Assembly: GCA_031376305.1 (NCBI GenBank)
Contig: JANMDM010000153.1
Span: 1-13,240, forward strand
Length of the DNA stretch: 13,240 nt
Reading direction: 5' to 3'
Origin: TMP-24 sp031376305
GTDB lineage: Bacteria; Pseudomonadota; Alphaproteobacteria; Rhodobacterales; Rhodobacteraceae
Position numbers and translations under genes: made by a program. Positions 8,248 through 13,240 of the stretch are shown here, piece by piece (position 1 is the stretch's first letter; every line of letters begins with the position of its first letter). The notes below the pieces were generated by a model. That model was not told the DNA's origin. It saw nothing but the letters and a program-made list of their open reading frames with translations, and ran no database searches.

Positions 8248-8493
8248 ATGGTGGCGGTGACAATCTGGGGGTCTTTGCGCGCCTTCACCGACGGGCGGGC
8301 GCAGGTCGAGGTTGAAGCGCGCAATTTCAAAGAGTTGCTGGACGTTCTTGCGCAAACTTATCCCGGTCTGAAACCTCAGATCACGCGGGGCGTCTCGCTC
8401 GCGCTTGATGGTCGCATCTACCGGGAAGCGTGGTTCACCAAGATCAGATCCGACAGCGAAGTGGTGTTGATGCCGTATATGGCGGGCGGGTAG
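8248..8493 (+). CDS. MoaD/ThiS-like beta-grasp sulfur-carrier protein
   Basis: This 81-aa protein starts 2 bases after the large-subunit stop and is surely in the same operon. It has the features of a ubiquitin-like sulfur carrier: an opening beta strand (VTIWGSLRAF), a central helix (NFKELLDVLAQTYPGL, about 26-41), hydrophobic strands after it, and a C-terminus ending exactly in Gly-Gly after LMPYMA. In MoaD and ThiS the terminal Gly is adenylated and thiocarboxylated to donate sulfur, in molybdopterin synthesis for MoaD. Sequence similarity to classical MoaD looks weak outside the fold pattern and tail. No MoaE, MoeB or rhodanese lies next to it, so it could be a dedicated sulfur donor for this enzyme or a redundant MoaD. 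The start lacks a strong ribosome-binding site and probably depends on coupling. The terminator at 8576 follows. Confidence 0.8.
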   Translation: MVAVTIWGSLRAFTDGRAQVEVEARNFKELLDVLAQTYPGLKPQITRGVSLALDGRIYREAWFTKIRSDSEVVLMPYMAGG

Positions 8494-8575
8494 GGACTAA
8501 ATCGCGGGCAATGCCCTTCGTCGTTGATGTTTGTGCCACTTGGCCACCGAAACATTCCTGCCAGCGGGAAGTAAA

Positions 8576-8600
8576 GGGGCCGGATGTCCGGCCCCTTCTT
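8576..8600. terminator. Bidirectional rho-independent terminator
   Basis: An 8-bp perfect GC stem, GGGGCCGG (8576-8583) with CCGGCCCC (8588-8595), encloses the 4-base loop ATGT and is followed by TTCTT. The opposite strand reads T-rich after the stem too (TTTAC). It lies between two converging genes, the molybdenum hydroxylase operon ending at 8493 and the GMC gene ending at 8620, so it probably stops both. Confidence 0.85.
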
Positions 8601-8619
8601 GCGCATGCGTATAGACGCC

Positions 8620-10191
8620 TTAAAGCGTACCCGCCGCCATTTCCGAGGCAATGTGATCGGCCTGGCGGATTGCCAGCGCCACAATGGTCAGGGTTGGGTT
8701 TTCTGCCGCCCCGGTGGTGAACTGGCTGCCGTCCGAGACGAAAAGATTGGCGATATCATGGCTTTGCCCCCAGTTGTTCACAACCCCGTCTTGCGGCTTT
8801 TCCGACATGCGGTTGGTGCCAAGGTTGTGGGTGGACGGGTAGGGTGGGGTGGGGAAGGTTCGCGTGGCCCCCACGGCTTCGTAGATCGCGGTCCCCTGCG
8901 CATAGGCGTGGTTACGCATTGCGATGTCATTGGGGTGATCCGAGAAGTTCACATTTGGCGCGGCGAGGCCATATTGATCCTTCACATCAGCACTGAGGGT
9001 GATCCGGTTCGACTCCTGCGGCATGTCTTCGCCGACAATCCACATCCCCGCCATGTTTTCATAGCTGTCGAGTGCCGTGGTGAATGACCGCCCCCAACCG
9101 CCGGGGTTGAGGAAAGCCGCCATGAACGGCAAACCCAGCGAGAGGGTTTCCAATTCATAGCCGCCGACAAAACCGCGGCTGGGATCATGCCGGTTCTCGT
9201 CTTGAATGATCCCCGCCATTGTCGTGCCGCGCCACATCCGCACCGGCTTTTCAAACACACCGTAGACCGAGCCAGTGGTGTGGCGCATGTAATTCTTGCC
9301 GACCATGCCCGAGGAATTCCCCAGACCGTCGGGAAACATCGTCGAGGCCGAATTCAGCAAGAGACGCGGGCTTTCGATTGAGTTGCCCGCGACGCAGACC
9401 AGCCGCGCCTTTTGCATCTGCAGATTGCCGTCCTTGTCGAAGTACTCGACCCCGGTGACCTTGCCCGCCTCATCATGCAGGATCCGCGCCGCATGGGCGT
9501 GATCGCGCACTTCCAGGTTGCCCGTCGCCTCGCCGCGCGGGATGTCGGTATAGGCGGCCGACCATTTGGCCCCCCATTTGCAGCCTTGGAAACAAAAGCC
9601 GGTCTGCTGGCAGGCCATGCGGTCGTCATAATCGCGGCTGTTGATCGCCATGCGCCCGGTATGGACTTCGGTATAGCCCAGCGCCTTGGCACCCTTTTCC
9701 AGAACCTTGAAGTTGTTGTTGCCGGGCAGACCCTGCCGGTCGCCGGTGCGGGTGACGCCCAGCTTGGTCTCGGCCAATTCGTACCAGGGCTCCAGCTCGG
9801 CCAGGGTGATCGGCCAATCCAGAAGGTTGGCCCCCGCCACGTCGCCATAAGTGGTCTTGGCCTGAAACTCGTAATCGCGGATGCGCAGCGAAGCCCCGGC
9901 CCAATGGGTGGTGGTGCCGCCCACCGCCTTGACGATCCAGGCAGGAAGCCCGGAAAAGTCATGCGCCACCCGCCAATCCCCGCTGGTGGTGCGCGGTTCG
10001 GTCCAGGCCAATTGGCCGAAACTTTCCCATTCGTCATTGACGAAGTCTTCGGGCAGGTAGCGGCCGCCCGCCTCTAGGGCCACGACCTTGACGCCCTTTT
10101 GCGCCAGTTCGTTGGCCAGAACCCCGCCGCCGGCGCCGGTTCCGATAATGACGACAACGGAGTCGTCGGTCAGTTCAAATTTCGCGACCAT
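8620..10191 (-). CDS. GMC-family FAD dehydrogenase, gluconate 2-dehydrogenase flavoprotein-like
   Basis: This is a 523-aa glucose-methanol-choline family flavoprotein that would oxidise an alcohol or sugar hydroxyl. FAD-binding GTGAGGG is at 17-23 with the strand-end Glu40 (VALEAGG). The family's GGTTTHWAG is at 91-99. HNLGTNRM (455-462) gives the catalytic His455, and ENPT gives Asn498. Cys194, Cys200 and Cys204, followed by GAK, resemble the cysteine cluster of membrane FAD-glucose/gluconate dehydrogenases thought to hold a [3Fe-4S] centre. It has no signal peptide of its own. The gene 15 bp upstream encodes the Tat-signal small subunit, so it is probably exported with that partner. GGGAGGA lies 5 bases before the ATG. 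Normally a cytochrome c subunit completes the complex; none is present here. The substrate is uncertain. Confidence 0.9.
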   Translation of the reverse strand: MVAKFELTDDSVVVIIGTGAGGGVLANELAQKGVKVVALEAGGRYLPEDFVNDEWESFGQLAWTEPRTTSGDWRVAHDFSGLPAWIVKAVGGTTTHWAGASLRIRDYEFQAKTTYGDVAGANLLDWPITLAELEPWYELAETKLGVTRTGDRQGLPGNNNFKVLEKGAKALGYTEVHTGRMAINSRDYDDRMACQQTGFCFQGCKWGAKWSAAYTDIPRGEATGNLEVRDHAHAARILHDEAGKVTGVEYFDKDGNLQMQKARLVCVAGNSIESPRLLLNSASTMFPDGLGNSSGMVGKNYMRHTTGSVYGVFEKPVRMWRGTTMAGIIQDENRHDPSRGFVGGYELETLSLGLPFMAAFLNPGGWGRSFTTALDSYENMAGMWIVGEDMPQESNRITLSADVKDQYGLAAPNVNFSDHPNDIAMRNHAYAQGTAIYEAVGATRTFPTPPYPSTHNLGTNRMSEKPQDGVVNNWGQSHDIANLFVSDGSQFTTGAAENPTLTIVALAIRQADHIASEMAAGTL

Positions 10192-10206
10192 GGTATCCTC
10201 CCGGTC

Positions 10207-10728
10207 TCAAAGCCAATTGATGTCGTCAAAGCCGCGCTCGATGTAGCCGCCCTTGGAGAAGGACTCGCCTTCGTATCCAAAGATCGGCCACACGTCTTTT
10301 TGGTTATAAAGCCCGGTCACCAGCCCGCCGCGGATGGTCTGGAAGAAGGCCCCCCCGGCGAGCCCGGTCAGGATCGCCACCCGGTCTTCTTCCCAACCGG
10401 CGCTGAGGTAATCGGCGTGACCCGCAGCCACGGCGGCGGCGTCCAGCTCGGCCACGCCGGCAGCGACCATCGCCTTGTTGTCATCGCTGTCATAGCCTTT
10501 GACGGCGGCGGCGTAGAATTGATCGCCGACCTTGTCATGCGGATAGATGTCGCGCGCCATTTGCAGAAGCGTGGCCATTTCATGGGGCGAGATTGCCACC
10601 ACTTCCAGCGCCCATGCCGCATCCGGGGCGGCAATAAAGCCCAAGCCGGTGACGGCGAGCGCCCCCGCCGCGACCGAGCGGCGCAAAAGTTCGCGCCGGG
10701 ACAGGCCTTTGATTTCCGTATCTTTCAT
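10207..10728 (-). CDS. Gluconate 2-dehydrogenase subunit 3-like protein with Tat signal
   Basis: This is the 173-aa small (gamma) subunit of membrane-type GMC dehydrogenases. It begins with a twin-arginine signal: SRRELL at 10-15, a hydrophobic stretch at about 19-33 and a probable cleavage after AWA (residue 40). The mature part carries the family's short helical pattern, including ARDIYPHD (58-65) and QFYAAA (70-75). In characterised FAD-glucose and gluconate dehydrogenases this subunit carries the flavoprotein through the Tat pathway and is needed for its maturation. GGGAG lies 6 bases before the start. It sits between glyoxalase I (38-bp gap upstream) and the flavoprotein (15-bp gap downstream) in one apparent operon. 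The family call rests on these motifs together with the adjacent GMC gene. Confidence 0.85.
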   Translation of the reverse strand: MKDTEIKGLSRRELLRRSVAAGALAVTGLGFIAAPDAAWALEVVAISPHEMATLLQMARDIYPHDKVGDQFYAAAVKGYDSDDNKAMVAAGVAELDAAAVAAGHADYLSAGWEEDRVAILTGLAGGAFFQTIRGGLVTGLYNQKDVWPIFGYEGESFSKGGYIERGFDDINWL

Positions 10729-10766
10729 GTTGTGCTCCCTTTGAACATTGCAACGCTTACGGCGGC

Positions 10767-11162
10767 TCAGTGATACCGGCCGCCGCGTTGCAAAACTTCG
10801 ATTTGGTATCCGTCTGGGTCGGCGATGAAGAAGAACCGTGCCACCAAATTCTCGCCGCTCCTGAAATCGACCACCTTGCGTGGCGCCAGCCCGGCGGTCG
10901 TCAGGCGGGCATGTTCGGCGTCCAGATCAACCACCGAAAAGGCGATATGGCCGTAGCCGTCGCCCAGATCATAGGGCGCAGAGCGGCCCTTGTTGACGGT
11001 CAGCTCCAACTCGAAATCGGCATGCGCATTGCTCATGTAGATCAGGGTGAAGCTTTCGAAATCCAGCCGGTCCGCCACGCCGAGCCCGAAAGCGCGCGTG
11101 TAGAAATCAACCGAACGCGCTTCGTCCAGCACGCGGATCATTGAATGGATCGCTTTTGCCAT
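10767..11162 (-). CDS. gloA: Glyoxalase I (lactoylglutathione lyase), VOC family
   Basis: This 131-aa vicinal-oxygen-chelate enzyme would isomerise the methylglyoxal-glutathione hemithioacetal to S-lactoylglutathione in the cytoplasm. All four metal ligands of the bacterial enzyme can be aligned by motif: His6 (IHSMIRV), Glu53 (ELTVN), His72 (YGHIAFSV) and Glu122 (YQIEVL). SVDFYTRAFGL near 17-27 matches the GloA signature. The length is close to E. coli GloA (135 aa), although the middle is divergent, so another VOC substrate cannot be excluded. I chose ATG 11162, 4 bases after GGAGG; a GTG one codon earlier (11165) would be too close to that site. It is first gene of the run with the Tat subunit and GMC dehydrogenase, which suggests a role in clearing reactive carbonyls formed by that oxidation (inference). 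Confidence 0.87.
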   Translation of the reverse strand: MAKAIHSMIRVLDEARSVDFYTRAFGLGVADRLDFESFTLIYMSNAHADFELELTVNKGRSAPYDLGDGYGHIAFSVVDLDAEHARLTTAGLAPRKVVDFRSGENLVARFFFIADPDGYQIEVLQRGGRYH

Positions 11163-11169
11163 CACCCCT

Positions 11170-11188
11170 CCAAAACCAGTCGGTTTGG
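11170..11188 (-). promoter_or_regulatory. Hairpin in the glyoxalase leader next to its ribosome-binding site
   Basis: On the minus strand CCAAACC and GGTTTTGG flank GACT, giving a 7-bp stem with one bulged base. The right arm runs directly into AGGGG, so part of the GGAGG ribosome-binding site for the ATG at 11162 lies in the stem. It could tune translation or simply be chance; there is no U-tract to make it a terminator. Confidence 0.3.
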
Positions 11189-11216
11189 TAAAGATAGATG
11201 ACCAATTTCGGGCGTG

Positions 11217-11234
11217 GTAGTAACCCGCTACTAC
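11217..11234. promoter_or_regulatory. Perfect inverted repeat, candidate operator upstream of gloA
   Basis: GTAGTA (11217-11222), a 6-bp spacer ACCCGC and TACTAC (11229-11234) form a perfect 6+6 palindrome in the 91-bp gap between the RHH gene and glyoxalase I. Its size and symmetry fit a dimeric repressor site. It lies about 55 bp upstream of the glyoxalase start, near where its promoter should be. It is not followed by a T-run, so it is not a terminator for the RHH gene. Confidence 0.4.
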
Positions 11235-11253
11235 ATGACGGATTTCTTTGCGC

Positions 11254-11562
11254 CTATTCGGCGGCGATCCGGCCTGTGCCTTGGGCGGCGTCCCGGTCCT
11301 GATCGAACTCGCCCAGATGGATTGTGCAGGCGCAGCGCAGGAGCGAGGTGAAATTTGTCACCTCGCCGTGGCGCTCCAGCACTTCCGCATGCAGTTTTGA
11401 GAGGAAGGCCGGCGTTGATAGCCCCTCGCGCAGCGCGATCCGCTCGACGATGCGCCAAAACGAGCGTTCCATGCGGATACTGGTGCTTTGCCCATTCAAA
11501 CGCAGGCGGAGCGTCACGGACTCGTAGCGTTTTTGGTCTTGTCCGGCGAATATCTGGCACAT
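11254..11562 (-). CDS. Ribbon-helix-helix domain protein (RHH_4-type), putative regulator
   Basis: This is a small 102-aa protein. A beta strand rich in alternating Leu/Arg and a conserved TSIRMERSFW segment (about 16-36), followed by two helices (about 34-45 and 51-64), match the alphaproteobacterial RHH_4 pattern. These proteins start with MC and often carry this strand and TSIR(L/M)E sequence. RHH dimers bind DNA through the strand. The targets of this branch are poorly known, so 'regulator' is inference. I chose ATG 11562 over an upstream in-frame ATG (11613): GGGAGG lies 9 bases upstream and the MCQIF start matches the family. The tail beyond residue 85 is unstructured-looking. It is a separate unit or the head of the glyoxalase/GMC operon, with a 91-bp gap to gloA. 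Confidence 0.78.
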   Translation of the reverse strand: MCQIFAGQDQKRYESVTLRLRLNGQSTSIRMERSFWRIVERIALREGLSTPAFLSKLHAEVLERHGEVTNFTSLLRCACTIHLGEFDQDRDAAQGTGRIAAE

Positions 11563-11584
11563 AGGCAGCGTCCTCCCGAAGGGA

Positions 11585-11613
11585 AGTTTGCGTCTGATTT
11601 TGCGAATCGTCAA
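11585..11613 (-). promoter_or_regulatory. Candidate sigma-70 promoter for the RHH gene
   Basis: On the minus strand TTGACG (revcomp of 11608-11613) is followed after 17 bp by CAAACT (revcomp of 11585-11590). Transcription would begin near 11578, giving a leader of about 16 bases that begins at the ribosome-binding site of ATG 11562. The -35 is strong and the -10 only moderate. Confidence 0.4.
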
Positions 11614-11626
11614 CGTGACACGGCAT

Positions 11627-11645
11627 TGTTGCGGGGTGTTGCGGG
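11627..11645. repeat. Short tandem repeat upstream of the RHH promoter
   Basis: TGTTGCGGG occurs at 11627-11635 and again at 11637-11645, a 10-bp period that would place both copies on the same DNA face. It lies 13 bp upstream of the candidate -35 for the RHH gene, within the 291-bp gap 11563-11853. The rest of that gap holds the two candidate promoters and no gene that I can support. Confidence 0.35.
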
Positions 11646-11686
11646 AAAGTTTTGGTTTTGAAGTGTTTTCCGAGCAAAAACGAGGG

Positions 11687-11714
11687 TTGTTATCGGCAAC
11701 TGCGCCTGCTTAAT
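11687..11714 (+). promoter_or_regulatory. Weak candidate promoter for the cyanophycin genes
   Basis: TTGTTA (11687-11692) and CTTAAT (11709-11714) are separated by 16 bp, each matching four of six consensus bases. This would leave a leader of about 130 bases before ATG 11854, in which I found no clear structure. It is the best plus-strand candidate in the gap but not strong. Confidence 0.2.
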
Positions 11715-11853
11715 GTTGGCGCCTAAGGCCGTCGACGAGCGGTTACAGGCTGCGGTTTCGCCGAATGGGTCGTCGAAAATGCCACTGCCGTCCTGCCTGC
11801 GACCGCTGATTTGAAATACCACCCCTGCCATCAACTGAAAGTAGTCTGCCCGT

Positions 11854-12732
11854 ATGTGCCCTGCCAAACTCAACGTCCCGAAGGACCGCGGTTTCATCAT
11901 CCCCATCGGGGGTGGCGAAGACCGGGTCGAGGAAATGCAGATCCACCGCCGGTTTGTGGAGCTGTCCGGCGGGCCTGACGCCGATATCGTGGTGATCCCC
12001 ACCGCCTCGCAGATGGAGACCACCGGGGCCGACTACAACCGGATGTTTCGCGACCTCGGCGCGGGCCGCGTTGAATTCCTGCCGATCATCAGCCGTGCCG
12101 ATTGCGAAAACCCAAAGTTTGTTGAGATGCTGGAACGCGCCACCGGCATCTTTCTGACCGGCGGCAACCAGTTGCGGCTGTCGACAATCCTTGGCGGCGC
12201 GGCGATTGCCCAGGCGATCCGGCGGCGCAACGCCGCGGGCGTGCCGGTTGCAGGCACCTCGGCGGGGGCGTCGATCATGTCCGAACACATGATCGGCGGC
12301 GGGCTGAGCAACACCGGGCCGACCGAAGGCAGCGTCAGTCTGGCACCGGGATTGGGTCTGACCAATGCGGTGATCATTGATCAACATTTCACCCAGCGGA
12401 ACCGGTTGGGTCGGCTGCTGACCGCGTCGTCCTACAACCCCTTTCTGATCGGCCTTGGCATTGATGAAGACACTGCCGCCTTCATCGGGCCAGACAATAT
12501 GCTTGAGGTTGTTGGCACGGGGACAGTGACTGTGGTTGACGCCAGTGCCATGACCCATTCGTCGATGTGGATGGCCAAGCCCGGTCAGGCGCTGAGCCTT
12601 CTGGGCCTGAAGGTCGATGTGATGGGCGAAGGGTGCCGGTATGATTTGAAAGAACGGCGGTCTTATCCGCCGGAAGACCAGTTGGGGCTGGGCCGTCTTG
12701 ACGCTGCAGAGGACGCAAATACCAAAATTTAA
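11854..12732 (+). CDS. cphB: Cyanophycinase (peptidase S51 family)
   Basis: This 292-aa serine exopeptidase cuts cyanophycin (multi-L-arginyl-poly-L-aspartate) to beta-Asp-Arg dipeptides in the cytoplasm. The nucleophile Ser136 lies in GTSAGAS (134-140). Also present are the N-terminal GGGED (19-23), PTAS (49-52), TGGNQLRL (102-109) and DQHFTQRNRLGRL (176-188), a strongly conserved cyanophycinase segment. The length is typical of the intracellular enzymes and there is no signal peptide. The ribosome-binding site before ATG 11854 is weak and there is no in-frame upstream alternative. The gene is followed by cyanophycin synthetase, which confirms the assignment. It is divergent from the RHH gene at 11562. 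Confidence 0.95.
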   Translation: MCPAKLNVPKDRGFIIPIGGGEDRVEEMQIHRRFVELSGGPDADIVVIPTASQMETTGADYNRMFRDLGAGRVEFLPIISRADCENPKFVEMLERATGIFLTGGNQLRLSTILGGAAIAQAIRRRNAAGVPVAGTSAGASIMSEHMIGGGLSNTGPTEGSVSLAPGLGLTNAVIIDQHFTQRNRLGRLLTASSYNPFLIGLGIDEDTAAFIGPDNMLEVVGTGTVTVVDASAMTHSSMWMAKPGQALSLLGLKVDVMGEGCRYDLKERRSYPPEDQLGLGRLDAAEDANTKI

Positions 12733-12788
12733 CAATGACAGTGAATGCGCAGGCTTTGTCCTTTCGCATAATGGGGAGTGACGCACAA

Positions 12789-13240
12789 ATGAAGATAGTC
12801 TCCACCAATGTTTATGTTGGCCCGAATACCTGGGCTGCGTTTCCTCTGATCCGCCATGTGATCGACCTTGGGGTGTTGGAAGACTGGCCGTCGGTGAAGC
12901 TCGGGCCTCAGTTCATCGACGCATTGGTGGCGGCTTTGCCGGGTTTGGCTGAACACGGCTGTTCCTACCGAGAAGCGGGCGGCTTTATCCGCCGCTTGCG
13001 CGAGGATGAAGGAACCTGGATGGGGCATATTCTTGAACACTGCGCGCTGGAAATTCAAGGCGAGGCGGGCTCTGACGTCAGTTTCGGGCGGACCCGGTCA
13101 ACCGGCAAACCGGGCCAATACAATATGGTTTATGCCTACCGGCAACGCGACGTGGGGCTGGACGCGGGGGCGCTGGCGATGCGGCTCCTGATGCATCTGC
13201 TGCCTGACAACGTGAAAGCGCTGGTCGATTACAAATTTGA
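12789..13240 (+). CDS. cphA: Cyanophycin synthetase, N-terminal part (cut by window edge)
   Basis: This ATP-dependent ligase builds cyanophycin by adding Asp to the backbone and Arg to the side chains. Only the first 150 residues are in the window: the N-terminal domain preceding the ATP-grasp and Mur-ligase-like domains. Recognisable are MKI.ST.V..GPN.W at the start, GTWMGHILEHCALEIQ (76-91) and FGRTR (99-103), all typical of CphA. A full protein is about 870-900 aa. I chose ATG 12789 because family members begin at this MKI and GGGGAG (12773-12778) lies 10 bases upstream. In-frame ATGs at 12735 and 12771 would add 18 or 6 residues. With cphB 56 bp upstream it forms a cphB-cphA operon. Confidence 0.95.
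   Translation, partial: MKIVSTNVYVGPNTWAAFPLIRHVIDLGVLEDWPSVKLGPQFIDALVAALPGLAEHGCSYREAGGFIRRLREDEGTWMGHILEHCALEIQGEAGSDVSFGRTRSTGKPGQYNMVYAYRQRDVGLDAGALAMRLLMHLLPDNVKALVDYKF

Noticed and set aside
10099..10773. A 224-codon plus-strand frame over the Tat subunit gene
   Set aside because: It is antisense to a gene with a Tat signal, a good ribosome-binding site and a fitting partner, and it crosses into the GMC gene.
11254..11613. The longer 119-residue reading of the RHH protein from ATG 11613
   Set aside because: The extra 17 residues do not resemble the family, overlap the candidate promoter, and ATG 11562 has the better ribosome-binding site and the typical MC start.
11743..12786. A 347-codon open frame on the minus strand across the cyanophycinase gene
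   Set aside because: The plus strand encodes an unmistakable cyanophycinase. The minus frame is low in structure, rich in His/Arg/Pro/Gln and spans the start of cphA, as expected of a GC-rich shadow.

Overview
The window reads as a chromosomal segment of a GC-rich (roughly 60% by eye) alphaproteobacterium, most likely in or near the Rhodobacterales. The reasons are codon use strongly biased to G/C in the third position, dense gene packing with ATGA start/stop overlaps, and a ribbon-helix-helix (RHH_4-type) protein of a kind common in alphaproteobacteria. The taxonomy is inference. I saw no rRNA, tRNA, insertion sequence, integrase, phage gene or CRISPR array.

Layout, left to right. (1) 1-1255, minus: a cytochrome P450 whose last residues run off the left edge. 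(2) 1342-2049, plus: a free-standing class I glutamine amidotransferase, divergent from the P450 across an AT-rich promoter gap. (3) 2073-4441, minus: a two-gene operon of an APH-fold small-molecule kinase followed, with an ATGA overlap, by a class-III PLP aminotransferase-fold enzyme. This pairing resembles the hydroxylysine kinase/phospho-lyase and ethanolamine-phosphate phospho-lyase systems. (4) 4664-8493, plus: a molybdenum hydroxylase operon in the order FAD subunit, [2Fe-2S] subunit, molybdopterin subunit, closed by a small MoaD/ThiS-like protein ending in Gly-Gly. A clear hairpin terminator lies at 8576-8600. (5) 8620-11162, minus: glyoxalase I, then a Tat-exported 'gluconate 2-dehydrogenase subunit 3'-like protein, then its GMC flavoprotein partner. 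(6) 11254-11562, minus: a small RHH protein, probably a regulator. (7) 11854-13240, plus: cyanophycinase followed by the start of cyanophycin synthetase, cut by the right edge.

How they may work together (inference). Kinase plus PLP phospho-lyase would turn an amino alcohol into an aldehyde by phosphorylation and elimination. The divergently transcribed molybdenum hydroxylase could oxidise that aldehyde to an acid. The two operons share a 222-bp control region with an exact 10-bp direct repeat. The GMC/subunit-3 pair is probably a periplasm-facing dehydrogenase feeding the respiratory chain. The cph genes store and mobilise nitrogen and carbon as the Asp/Arg polymer cyanophycin. The recurring theme is nitrogen-containing or oxidisable small-molecule catabolism, but no substrate can be read from the sequence.

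No gene-free stretch exceeds 300 bases. The largest gaps are 11563-11853 (291 bp; candidate promoters and a tandem repeat), 4442-4663 (222 bp; direct repeat) and 8494-8619 (126 bp; terminator).
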